A DNA stretch of 64,000 bases from Arachis hypogaea. Its lineage: Eukaryota; Streptophyta; Magnoliopsida; Fabales; Fabaceae. Below the pieces are notes generated by a model, which had not been told where the DNA came from, made no database searches, and saw only the letters and a list, made by a program, of their open reading frames with translations. A program made the position numbers and the translations under genes. Location: NCBI RefSeq assembly GCF_003086295.3, contig NC_092051.1, positions 11,152,810 to 11,216,809 of the forward strand, written 5' to 3'. Positions 33,401 to 45,995 of the stretch are shown piece by piece. Positions within the stretch are counted from its first letter, which is position 1. Each line of letters starts with the position of its first letter.

Positions 33401-35989
33401 TATAATTGTTGATTTTTTATATATATGTAATATAATATGTATTTGCAAAAGAACACTAATTTTTAATTAGATAATATAATATAAGTTATTTGTATATTAA
33501 TTAAAAAAAATATATCTATTCATTCATTCACTTTTTATTATTTATATTATTGTCAATATATAAAATAGCAATTAATGCAAAATTAATTAAGACAATTTCT
33601 TCTTTACCATCTCATGCGTTGTCAATAGCTTCTTGAGTCGAAACCAATCTAACATCTAAGTACTCCAATCTTTCATTTCTCTTTGGATATAGAAATAAAG
33701 AACACAAAACAATTTAAACTCTTTTTTTGTATAAAACAGACAAAGACTATTATATTATTTAAAAATAGGAGATCTTTTCATCAAATAGTATAAAAAAATT
33801 TAATTTCTTTTAAGTTTTTTTTTTTCAGAAACTTAACTTATCAACTTTAATGAATTATTACCAAGTTTTTTTTTTCTACAATTTATTGGGATATGGGACA
33901 TCCAAATTTTTTGTTCAAATGGCAATTTTGTACTTATTATATTAAAAATTGGACAAATATGTACATGAGCACATGGGTCACAAGTAGAAGGTATCGGTTG
34001 AGGTAGTCCCGAGGTTCATAAATAAATCCCTTCCTATTTCTTTATGATTGAGTTTTCTTTATCATATTAACTATTAAGGTTTAGTCACCAAAAAAAAACT
34101 ATTAAGGTTCAATTTAAGTAAATAATTTAATTAAACTCTTTTTAAAAAAATAATTTAAATAATAAATATTTATATTAAAAATAGTTTATAAATAAATTAT
34201 TTTATGTTTAAATTTTTAATTTTTAAAAAAATGTGATAAAAAATTTTTATTATAGGATAAATTATTTTTTATTTTTTATAAATTTTTAAATAATTTTTTA
34301 AAAAGTGATAATTTAATTTTAAAAATTATACCATATATTAATATTACTATTTTTCATAAATAAAAAACTTTAAAAAATTACTTTTAAAATTAAACGGACC
34401 CTAAATATTCAGTTCATGTTATCTTATTATGAATAAAAATGTAAAAACAAACCAAATATTAGAACAACTCTATTAGAATTAATTTTGGGTATCATTTTGT
34501 TATTGTAATCGTAATAAAAATTCAATTAAAATATATCTAAATAAATTATATGTATTTAATTAGTTATATTTCTATATTTTATTACTCTATCTTTTTATTA
34601 TCCTTTTATCAATTTTATAAAAAAAAATCTAAATTAATTTAATGTAAGTTATTTTTTAATTATTTAAAAAATTTTAATTTTTTCTCAATTCAAATACATA
34701 AAATTCTCAAAATTCATATCTACAAAATTATTAATTTTGTAATTTTAATTTTTAATTTAGTTAAATTTTCACAATTTAATAATTAAAAATAATTTAAATA
34801 TAAATTGAAAAGAAAGCAAATATTGGAAGGACAAATTTTATCTTAAATTTTAAATTAAATTTTATAATATATTTTTTTTTGTGATTAAATTTTATAATAT
34901 ATAATCTTATAAAATATTTATATGACAATTTGTAAAATTTAAAATAAAATAAAATTAAAATCATTGGCGAGTATCATAAACCTAAACCTAAATACTTTGT
35001 GTATTATTAATAGCTCTTACTACATTTTATTAAATAATTTCGCTGATGACTAGCTAAGCGAAGGTGTAGAAAATTCTAATCCTCTCAGATGATGATTATA
35101 TCTAAACTAATCTCAGATTATGTTTTATGTTTTCCTTCAAATGATAGTCAAATTCGCGATACTTTGATGAGAAATTAAAATTCAACGTGCTAGGTTACAT
35201 TTTTGACGTCTCTTGGTTTGTTCGTGTGGATCCATGAAACCCAATATCTGCAAACCTTCGATGCTCTCAGCACACACCACTTGCCAATTGAACGGTTTCC
35301 CAAGCTCTTTTTTTTTTTTTCTTAAATTGCTAAAGAGGATAACCATTCAAAAATTATTTTTGGAATATTCACTTTAGTGTGATATTAGTTTTTTTAGTAG
35401 ATACTTAAATTGCTAATTCACAAATTTCAAATCGGATAATATTGGCCTTTTTATTACTTTTAATTAAATTTTTTATATACTTATTGAACAAATAAATTTA
35501 TAATAAATTTTATTGTAAGTTAATTAAATAAAAAACTATCATTACAGAATAAATTAATCTTCTTTAAAAATGACAAAAGGCCAATTTAACTGAAATGATT
35601 TTCAAAAAGTTTTAGAGAATAAAAAATTACTATAATACTATATGTACAAACGTTTTTTAGATTGATACAAGTCCAACAAAAAAATTTTAAACAAGTCAAA
35701 AAGTTTTTGTAATAGCACATAAACTTTTATATATATATATATATATAAATTTTTATACATAATACAAAAATTTATTTGATATAACATAAAAAAAAATTTG
35801 TATTAATTTTTTTTGTGTTGTATACTAAAATTTATGTGTTTTGTATCAAAATTTTTATGTTTAATATCGTTATTGGATATATATATAAGAAAAATAATGA
35901 CCATAATTATGATGATGACAATAAAAAAAATGAATAGAAAGAAGAAAAAAGGCGACGGCAACAGTGATAAAAAAAAGAAGTAAAACTAA
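33401..35989. other. intergenic AT-rich DNA
   Basis: No gene, RNA or clear transposon end recognised; a short (TA)n run lies near 35731. Confidence 0.4.
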
Positions 35990-36950
35990 GGCTGGGTTTG
36001 GTAAAGTTTTTGCTTTTTAAAAGTAGCTTATGAAAGCTGTCTTTTAAAAGATAGCTTTTTAAAAGCTGCAGCACTTGCGTTTGGTAAAATCAAATTAAAA
36101 ATGACTTTTAATAAGTACAAGCACCACAATTGTGTTTGGTAAAACAGCTTTTAAAAGTTGAAAAAATTATAATAAACATGTTTATAACAAAAAATAATTT
36201 CTTTTTTCAAATTTTTTAAAAATTTATATAATATTTTAAAATAAAATAATGTTAAAATAAAAAATTCATAATAAACATAAATATAATAAATAAATTTTTT
36301 TATTTTTTAACTTTAAAATTTTATATAAGTATCATAAAAATTTATTTTATCCTAAACATTATTACTAAAAATACTAAATTACCTAAATCACTATAATTTA
36401 TTTTACATATGTAATATACATGTTGTTATTATAATTTTGACTAATGTTCATGCAAAGAAAATTTTATGATTGGTTTTCATAAACCAGATCAACCTCTTCC
36501 CGTTTCAAAGAACAGAGAAAAACAAACATAATAGATCTACTGAAAAAATACAAAATTAACACACAAAAAAATAACATAAATAGATAGAAGTTCATACCTA
36601 ATATGTGATAGAGATGTATTTGTATTGAAATTTGTGAAGATTAGGTTGAAAACTAAAAAATATATGAAGATTGTGTTAGAATTTGTCAAGGTTAGGATGA
36701 GAAGTTAGAAATATACGAGAATTTTAATGGCAATATAATAGCGGGAAATATGTGCGGGAAAATGAAAAAAATTTGGTAAGCATAAGCCAGCTTTGAAAAG
36801 CTCCCTCCTAAGTGCTTTCAAAAGCACCCCTAACTTTTAAAAGCCGTAAGCACAAGCACTTGGACTTTTTAATTTACCAAACGCAAAATAAAGTGCTTGT
36901 GCTTTTAAAAAGCACAAGCACCTCTTGAAAAAGCTTTACCAAACTCAGCC
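35990..36950. mobile_element. PIF/Harbinger-like MITE, 961 bp
   Basis: The termini GGCTGGGTTTGGTAAAGT and inverted GGCTGAGTTTGGTAAAGC match at 16 of 18. The element is flanked by a direct 3-bp TAA on each side (35987-35989 and 36951-36953), the target size of PIF/Harbinger. Sub-terminal regions repeat AAGTGCTT / AAGCACAAGCAC-type words in both directions. No transposase frame. Confidence 0.75.
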
Positions 36951-36953
36951 TAA

Positions 36954-37859
36954 CTTAATTTAAAAACGCTTAGGCACTTATTTTTATTTAAAAAATTATT
37001 AAAAAATAAAATATCTAATCCAAAATATTTTAGAGTTTGTTCTAATTTTTTAGTCGATCTATAATATCAATATTAGAACACATTATTTATTAAAAAATAA
37101 GCATATACCAAATCGGAGTAACTTATATTAGTGATATATATTTAATTTAAAAGTTAAATATATTTATTTTTTATTATATAATAAATAAATAATAAATATT
37201 ATCATTTATATTTTGATAATTTCATTATTTTTATAAATTTATACAAATATACAATACAAAACAATTAGACGTGATTATGTGTAGAATAATATTATAAAAA
37301 TAGGGGGATAACAATATCATTTTCCTAATAAATATACAATGTGTTTAATAAAAAGTTTGTAAATGTATGGCATGTGGAGTTGGATATTTGTATTGCCTTG
37401 GTTCGGTAATATTCTATTCTACTTAGACCCATTGCATTCAATTTTTCTTTTTAAGTTCGGTCAACTGCCAATTGCATTTTTCCTTCTCTTGCATTGTCCC
37501 CTTCTTTTGTCCTTATTTTCTCTTATTTTTTTGTTTTTCCTGAAAAATGTTATATTTAATTGATTTTTTCATAAAAAGACGTTCGTCTAAGCCTATGATA
37601 TTATTCAATGACGATTGACGACTATATAAAATTAGTTTATATATATCTTAAAACAGTAACGCTGTTGTATCATGTTAGAGATAGCCATGAATGACAATCA
37701 TAATTGAATGCAAAGGAGATTTGGACAAATCTTAACTCAACCTTTTAATTTTTTCTGAAGATATAATTTCTGGGGGGAAAAATAATAAAGGTTCAACTAT
37801 AGGTCTTATTCATACCCTGGTTTAATGCTAAGGTCCAGAAATAAATGAGGGGTCCAATC
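36954..37859. other. intergenic DNA
   Basis: No supported gene. A 66-codon hydrophobic open frame at 37363-37563 lacks homology that I recognise and is probably chance. Confidence 0.35.
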
Positions 37860-38260
37860 TAAAAGATTGATCTTCGCTCTAAACCGACCTTCTCTCAAGA
37901 GGTCGGTTCTTACTACGTCTTGCTCTAAAGAAGTCGGGGATAAAGATTAGCTGGCAATAACACTCATTCAAATAAGTAATTGCCCCTAAAATCTCTCAAC
38001 CCACTTCCAGGAGCCATATCCCAACTTTCCTAAGATAACTCCCCTTAAAAGGTAGAACTACTTCAACGGTGGTTATTGATTTACCACTATAAATACACTG
38101 ACACCCCTCAAATATCACTAAGTCCCAATATTCTCTACTCTCTAGACCTGCTTACACCATTACTAACTTAGACATCAGAATGTGTTTACAGATACCACCC
38201 CCCATTTTCTCCCACGTACAAGTCGGATCTGCTCGGAGGCTTCATTCCAATAAAAAAAAG
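37860..38260 (+). mobile_element. LTR fragment of a Ty3/gypsy-type element
   Basis: GC is higher than the surroundings. GACCGACCTTCTC...AGAGGTCGGTTC is an inverted pair, and a TATA-like CTATAAATACACTGACACC is followed by CTCTCTAGACCTGCTTACAC. This is the promoter-transcript-start style of legume gypsy LTRs as I recall them. No internal domain adjoins, so it is a solo or truncated LTR. Confidence 0.45.
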
Positions 38261-38923
38261 AAAAGAAAAACATTTATTGCTTTTCCACTCCTAAGGCAAA
38301 TACTATCTATTGATATGCAAGCGGTTATGAATATTTGTGGTGGTTTGAAACTTTGGGCCCATCTTTGCACCTAATTCAATATGGAATTAGGGATATTCAG
38401 CTCATTTAGACCAACAATTAGTTTTTAAAAGAAAAACTATAAAGAGAAAGAAAGCCCAAAACTTCTGTTTTATTGTTTTTTCCATAGAAGGTACAAGGAT
38501 CTTATGAGAAAGGAAAGATAGAATTTACAAATCAAAAACTCTAGTGACCAACCGTTTTTAGTAATTTTGGCTATTATTTAGTTAGTATAAATATTAAATT
38601 ATTTTTAATAAATAAATTTTATTAATTTATTTATATAAATTCTGAAAAATATGATGTAAATCGTATTGATTTATGCGTGTAAATTTTTGGTAAATATATA
38701 TGCAAAGTATATATTTTTTGTGTGCAAGCATCTGTAAATATGAATGTAAATTATTACTGATCAAGTATTGACCCAAAATAATATTTACTCATCATATAAA
38801 ATTGTTTTTTACTAATTTAGAAGTGCCTTATGGGCTATGAGCTTAGATTTATCTAATTTTAACATAACTATGTTCTCTAACCAAAAAAGAAAAAAGAAAA
38901 ACATAACTATGTTGTTAATGCCT

Positions 38924-41900
38924 TCAAAGTTCATAAGTCATGCCCACTTTAACCATGCGTTTGTGTGGAATATCAAATAATTTTTCACTCTGCCTCAAGT
39001 TTTTCTTCAAGAAGTTGTAGGCATAATCAATCAAAATCCTCTTTCCAATGTTGGCTCCTTTGCAAGCAACAATTTCATTCTCACCAATCAAGTGAACAAC
39101 ACCATCTTGTGATGCCTTTTCAACTCTCTCTATTTCTTTCTCAATTTCCTCTTGTACTTTCACTTCTTCTTGATCATCACCATTTTGGGACTTCCAGAAC
39201 TCATCAACTATGAACTGCTTCAATCTTTCAACCAAAAGCTTCTCAAAAGGCTCTTCCTCGTTGCGCACATCCGTGTATCCATACCTCACAACACACCTGA
39301 ACACATTGAGTTCCTTGGGGTGCACGCGACGAAAGAGGAAGCGCTCTTCCGTTGGAACTTTGCTAATTGGCAAGGACTTGATGGAAACAAAGATAAGAAG
39401 TGAGTGCAAGGCAGGTACATTGGCCACATAGTGCTTGAAAATTGGAGGAACACCTTGAACTAACTCTGAATAGAACATAGCTAAGCCGGGTAATCTACAC
39501 AAACTTGTGTTGCAAGCAATCTCTTTAACCTTCTCTGCAGAAATCTTGTGATCCAATTCATAGTAGTACTTCCTTCGGTACACGTTGTTCCAAACATACA
39601 TGATGAACATTAGAACCGCCGCGAATGCAAGGGGAAGATACCCCCCTTGGTCAAATTTGTATAAGACTGAGCTTAGATAAACAACTTCCACAGAACCAAT
39701 GATTAGCACATAGCTAATGATCAAAAGTATATGAGTCTTCCATATCATGATCATGATTAGTACTAGAAAAGCAGATGTAAGTGTCATTACAAACACCACT
39801 GCTATCCCTGCATTTGCACAAAGCAAACATACACATATACATTAGAACAATACCAATTCATTCTTATTTTTGAACTGAAAGAGAGTGTGAGTTATTGTTT
39901 ACCATAGGCATTGCCAATTTTTGTAGTGGTTTTAAATCCAACAGTGATGGCAATACATGCAATCATAAGGATGTAATTGATTTCTGGAATATAAACTTGT
40001 CCTTCGTGCTTGCTCGATGTATGTACAATTTGCACACGAGGGAAACATCCCAATGACAAGGATTGTTGGATTATGGAGAAAGTTCCTGAGATCATGGCTT
40101 GTGAAGCTATAATTGCTGCCATAACAGCAATAACAAACATTGGCCAATATAGTTTGCCTGCAAAACATAGTAATATTAACAAACTATCCTCAATTAATTA
40201 CTTCATAACAACATAATCAAACATATATTCATTATTATTTACCTGGTATGGACTTGTAGAATGTGTCACTAACAAGATCATTATGCTTGCGAAGGAAAGA
40301 GGCTTGTCCAACATAAGCCAAAATCAGAGCAGGGTAAGTCACAGAACACATGCTAATTTGTACGGATGGAACTGTGAAATGTCCAACATCAGCAAATAGT
40401 GCTTCAGTTCCTGCAATAGAATAAAATCTAAACATTACTTAACTAAGTTAAGATTTTGTTAGAAATATAATCATTCATGTTGCTTTCTCCTGTCAGCTTA
40501 AGTTTTTAGGAGAAGTAGTTTTATACGTACCAGTTATGGCGAGCACAACACCACCAAGAGAAATCCAAGCATCTTTCTTGTTCCTAATGAAGTAGTCAAC
40601 TATGTATTTTGGATTTACTGCTTTAATAACAGAGGGATCATACTTGATGAAATTGTAGAGACCAATGCCTGCGATGAAGGCAAACCATATACAGATAATA
40701 GGAGCAAAGGTGTATCCAACTTTATCAGTTCCAAATCTCTGAGCCATGAAAAGGCAAACCAAGATTGCCACGGATATCAGAACAACCACATCTGTGTACA
40801 ATCAACACAAGTTGCATTAGTTATATATTAATTTTAAGTATCATAATAATAAAAATTTTCAACAGCAAAAAGCCAGAAGGTATTAAAACATTCATACTTT
40901 CCATTTTTAAATCCTTAATATGATCTGAAAACCATATCAAACCGGTCGCTAAACCGGTTTAGTTTGAATAAAAATTAGTTGATAACAAATCAGTCGAACC
41001 AATTCTTTTAATGATTAACTGATTTAAAATAATATACACACAAAAAAATTAATTTTTTTTAAATACAATCAACTTCACACGAAATTATTCACTAAGGTAA
41101 CGTTTATTTTTGGAGACAGGACACAGAGACATGGACAGCACATCTTTAAAAAGTGTTTGAAAGCAAAGACATGGACACTGAACATATTGTCTCTGAGACA
41201 GTTTTTTATACTTTTGTGTCCACTCTTTTTACGAAGGACAATGATGGCACGGAATTTGGAAGAGAGACACGGACTTTTTTTATGAATTTTTTTTGTCTAT
41301 ATACTGGATATTACATTAGTGTCCTATCCATTATATCCAAACACAATACACAAAACATAATTTTTAATGTCTCTATTCTATTGTCTTTGTCTCAGTGTTC
41401 TGTTCTGTCCTGTCTTTAAAAACAAACACTACCTTTAAATGAAAAGTCAAATCATTTGACTGCTTAATTATCAATTTCACGTAAAATTGACGGCATCTGA
41501 GTTTTCATCTTTATATATACACACAAATAAAAACTTGCCGTTGTTGATGTTAGTAGCTGCTTGCTTGATCCCTCCAACAGCAGATAAAACAGAGATGCAA
41601 GGGGTGAGAACACCATCACCAATGACCATGGAAGTGCCAAGCATGGTAGCAAATAAGAGGAACAGCTTCATGAAGTGACTTTTCTCAAGCGCACACTTAA
41701 GCTTGCTTGCTCTCTTCTGACGGTTATTTGGCAACTCAAGCTGGTAGTTCGACACGTCAGCATCCTCCACTTGTTGATTCGGAATAAGTCCCACTTTTGC
41801 ATAACGACATATTAGAGAGTATAGAGCAAAAGTCCCTCCTGAAATTTTACACATTTTTTTAATATAGTCTTAATAATATGATATTATTTATTATAATAAA

Positions 41901-42679
41901 GAATGAGAGTGTATATATACCGTCGCCATTATCGTTGGCCTTTAAGACCACAAAGACATACTTAATGAGAGGGATGAGAGTAATGGTATACAAGATCAAG
42001 GAAAGAACTCCCAAGATGTCATCGTTGTTCTTGATACCATCAGTGAATGTGCTTGAATACACATACAATGGTGATGTTCCAATATCACCGTACACTATCC
42101 CAATACTTTGGAACGCAAGTTGAAGTATCAAACACATAGATGGCCCCTACATAAATAATTAATTAATTAATATCAGCTATCAAAAAGTGTTGGTCTTTAA
42201 TTTAATGTTTGTGTTACTAGTTAGATCAATTAGATTAATTATAAGTAATATCCTAAATTAGTTAAACGTTTTAATTTCTAATAAATTTTAACCATTATAT
42301 CACTGTTAAATAGTCAAATGTTTTATTTTATTAGAAATTAGAAGAAAAAAAGTTGATAAATTAATTACTATTATTGTTTAATAAAGATATAATAGTTACA
42401 AAAAAATTTAAAATTTTTAAATTTTAATCATTATATTTTGTGAAACTATATGAAGTTATATGAAATTAAATATCAAACATATGTACTTACTTTTGCGGCA
42501 TGCGTGCCGGAGAATCTTTGAGATGCCAGTTCCAGAGAGTCATATCTTCGCAAGATTTTCGAAGAAAGCTGCTTCTTCTCCATCACATCAGAAGCTTCTT
42601 GTTGTTCCGTCTCTTCATTACTGTTTTCAATTTTCTCCACATCCACAACTACAACATCATGATCTTCTTCTACCGGCAT
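38924..42679 (-). CDS. HAK5: HAK/KUP/KT high-affinity potassium transporter, HAK5-like
   Basis: Plasma-membrane K+ (H+-coupled) uptake carrier. Seven exons: 42679-42491, 42146-41921, 41838-41539, 40791-40531, 40410-40243, 40157-39903, 39807-38924. All phases fit and give 760 residues, the usual family length. The family signature [11 protein letters not shown] is at about residues 81-91. [67 protein letters not shown] and [13 protein letters not shown] are all in place. There are about a dozen hydrophobic segments, then a cytosolic C-terminal domain ending KVGMTYEL, as in cluster I HAK5 proteins. The intron between exons 3 and 4 begins CG|GCAAGT and ends ACACAG, a GC-AG intron. The others are GT-AG. 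In this group expression is typically induced by low K+; no such element is visible here. Confidence 0.93.
41095..41437. mobile_element. ~343-bp MITE inside the HAK GC-AG intron
   Basis: The left end AAGGTAACGTTTATTTTTGG with AGACAGGACA is matched by the inverted right end AAGGTAGTGTTTGTTTTTAA with AGACAGGACA. Rich in GACATGGACA/GAGACAG words. No clear target duplication. It lies in intron 3 (41538-40792) of the transporter gene. Confidence 0.6.
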
Positions 42680-44534
42680 TTTGATTATTTGGCTAGTTGC
42701 ACAACTAATTAATTAATTAATTAAATGAAGCTTAGGTTATTAATTAATTAGAGCCTTCCGTAACCAATCTCTCTCAAATTAAGAACATAGAGAAAGAGAA
42801 AAAGAAGTAGCATGCAATGCTAGTTTGGTTGTGGAAACTAACAAGTACGAAGGGTTTGTTTAAATAGATGTAGAAGAGAAGTGAGACAAAGAAAAATAAA
42901 TAAATAAATAAAGCTGCTTGCTTAAATGTGGTGGGAAGGTGCAAACGTCGCTGTCAACATGCAATTTAACTTTGACTTTGCAAGAGTGATTATTTATCTC
43001 TTAACACGCACAAATGAATTTTCCACAACAGTTTATTTTGCTTAGTATGAAAGGTACTGAGAATTGAAACAGAATTACCTAAAATTAAGGGATTGTGAAT
43101 GAATGAGTGAATGAATTAATGGTCCGAACTGGAAAGTGTGTGTTCAAATGCTGATTTTAATCTAAAGAATATACGTTATTGACGCGTTATTGTACTAAAC
43201 ATGCAAAAGATGCACGTGATGGGCACGGGACACTTGTGATTATCTTTTGAACGCCGCCGTTTCGTGCGTTAAGCTCATCAAAGAGTCAAAGTCATTGGTC
43301 ACGTGAATAATTTATGTAGTTTGGTGTGTGTTTATTATTAGACATATCAGTGTCTCAGCCAGCCACTTATTCAGACTTGTAACTGCCATAGCTTTTGCAC
43401 ATTTTTGGGTCCCGTACGTAAATGTTGTTTTCTTCGGCATTGTCAAATGTCATACTAGACCCTTTGTTATATGTGAATGTTATGGTATTTAAAAAGTGAT
43501 GTCTATTTATTAAAAAAAATTAAAAATAATATTTAATTTAAAAATATAATAATAAATATTTTATAATTTATACAAATAATTAATATGTTAACAGAATTTT
43601 AGTACATACGTTTATAATTCATGAAAGGATCTATATTCATGTATGAACTTCCAACAAAAGTGAGAACCACCAAACTCCTCATATCAAATAGTAGGTCCTA
43701 GTTGGCAAGATACTTTAATTTTGAAACTTTTTTAACGTTCCAAGCTATTACACCTGTCGCTAATACATTGAATTTGGAACACTATCTACTACAACAGATA
43801 GTGATTCAAGCGGAGATTAATTTGATCAAGGATTTTTATGCGTGAAATTATCGTCTTTCTTGAATTTTATAACCCCCCATTAGCGGAATATATCAAAGTG
43901 ATGATGATTAAATATAAAGAAAAGAATATTCCTTTTGGGCGTGAAAGCATGTCAAGTCAAACTAAGTTTTAGAAACAACAATATTATTAGTTAGTAAATA
44001 TTATTATTTTAGATTAATATTTAGTTAATAATAATTTATATTCATATTTATTAAAATTTGTACTAACGTTGATCAGAATTTATATATAAATTTATAAAAT
44101 GTATTTATTAAAAATAATGCAGTATTTATAATAAATAAATACTAACTAAATTTATTAAAAGCTCTTCGCCCCAAGAATTTATGATTAGAAAATATCTTGC
44201 GACATTGTTTGTGCAATAGTAGCAAGTTGGCATATATGTGTAATTTTCCTCATAAAGTATGAATACAATGAGCTACATTTCAAGGATATGATGACGACTT
44301 TGCAAGAAAGGAGAAACTGTAAGGACTAAGGAGAGAGGGACCAATAGCATAACAAGTTGCCTATTTATGTTTCTATTATTGAGACTGCAATATTTTTTTT
44401 TCCAGCTGCAATTTTGACCAACTCTCCCACTTTCTGTATACAACGAACCCACACACCAGGGATAAGAGTGGATCCCACATAGGTATTTTCTTTTCATTAT
44501 TACTATCCCTACCATTATTTCCGTAGTATTATTT
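42680..44534. other. HAK promoter and intergenic DNA
   Basis: No gene seen. A TATTTAAA box on the minus strand near 42860-42867 could serve the transporter gene about 180 bases downstream. 43975-44160 resembles dispersed AT-rich repeats at 19610-19900 and 38550-38830. Confidence 0.4.
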
Positions 44535-44651
44535 TCATGCGTATAAGGTCGGTATTACGTGCATGATTATTCAAAGAAATATTAAATGAAATGTATACAC
44601 AATATTATGTATACACAATGTAATTTGTCATGCGTATAAGGTCGGTATTAC
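44535..44651. repeat. 24-bp direct repeat
   Basis: TCATGCGTATAAGGTCGGTA plus TTAC occurs exactly at 44535-44558 and 44628-44651, separated by 69 bases that hold two copies of GTATACACAAT. Confidence 0.8.
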
Positions 44652-45050
44652 TTCTATATCCATGCACTTTATGTAGTGTGAAGGCAAAAGTGTCACGCAT
44701 GCAAATAGTATGAAAATATAGATCCATCGTGATTAAATTTGTCAACTAAAAACTATTATGTATACACAATAATATTTAGAATATAATAAAAAATAAATTT
44801 AAACAGTTTCAAACAAAAACGGATTTCCGAATACTATGGAAAGAAATTTTCGGTCTTATATGTGTACGCAAAAGAACGTGTCTCGTGTCCAAGCAGGAAG
44901 CTTGTGGTGATTGGATTTCTGAGACAAAAAAATTAGAAGTATCTACAAATATTACATAAAAAGAACCTTTAATATGAGAGCTTCTTATTTAATAATAAAA
45001 GGTTAACATAAATCGGACAGCTAAGTTTTAAGGAAGATGTTCATAAAGAT

Positions 45051-45490
45051 ATTTAAAACGTCTTTTTTGTAAAAATGCTTATATTTTGTATTATTATTAG
45101 ACGTATTAATTAATTTGTTATTTTAAATTTTTTAACAAATTAAAATAAAATCATTTTTTTATAATAACAACAATAAATTCATTTTTTTTAGAAATTTAAT
45201 TGTATTTTTAAATTTTTAGGAATTTAAATGTCCACAAAACAAAAAATTAAGAATATATTTGTTTTTTTATCAAAAAATTTAAAAATATTTAATTTAGATT
45301 GTATAATTCGATCGGATCAAATCAAGTCTAATAATTATAATGCAAATAATTGGATTTATTATTATTGCTATAATAAACTAATTTTATTCTGATTTATTAA
45401 AAAATAAATTATTAACCAGTTTTATAAAAATATCTAATGATAACATGACAAACGTCTTTTTAAAAAAAAAAGATATTTTTAATGTCTTTA
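45051..45490. mobile_element. ~440-bp foldback element
   Basis: The left ATAAAGATATTTAAAACGTC and inverted right ATAAAGACATTAAAAATATC with TTTTTT runs are terminal repeats. They share the ATAAAGAYRT start with the element at 25111-25461. Confidence 0.45.
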
Positions 45491-45995
45491 TTAAACTAGT
45501 CTCCAAATTTTAATACCTTAATTTACTAGTTACAAAGAAATCTAAGACGAAAATTGACCAAAAGACAACGGGGTGCGTTATTATTGTGATATCATCATTT
45601 TATAGAGTCATTTTCTCTAAAGAAAAATTGTAATTAACTACTATTTATTTACTTATTTCTACCTTATATACACAGTCAAAAACCGTAGGCATTACTCTTC
45701 AAACATAATACAAAATCAGCTATCAAGAGCTTATCTTATACCTTATGGGGCAACGTATCTTCGGTTTTGGACCTTAACGAAAGCTTGGGATTCAAGAGGG
45801 CTTCTTTGCCAATTGCCATTTGAATTTAGTTCATTACAAAATATACAACAATTCCCTTTCGGACCTTGCATTTACAATACACCACAATGGAGGAAAATGT
45901 GGTGCTTTTTTGTCATGAATATAATGAAGACCGGCATTGCATGTACGATAATCCAGCCCCAAAACAAAAAATCAAAAAGCACGTACCTTGAGTTA

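Noticed and set aside
37363..37563. 66-codon hydrophobic frame
   Set aside because: T-rich DNA gives Phe/Leu runs by composition; no signal-peptide-plus-domain structure.
41095..41437. assignment to the peanut MITE family AhMITE1
   Set aside because: The ends look similar from memory, but I found no 9-bp target duplication and the length differs.
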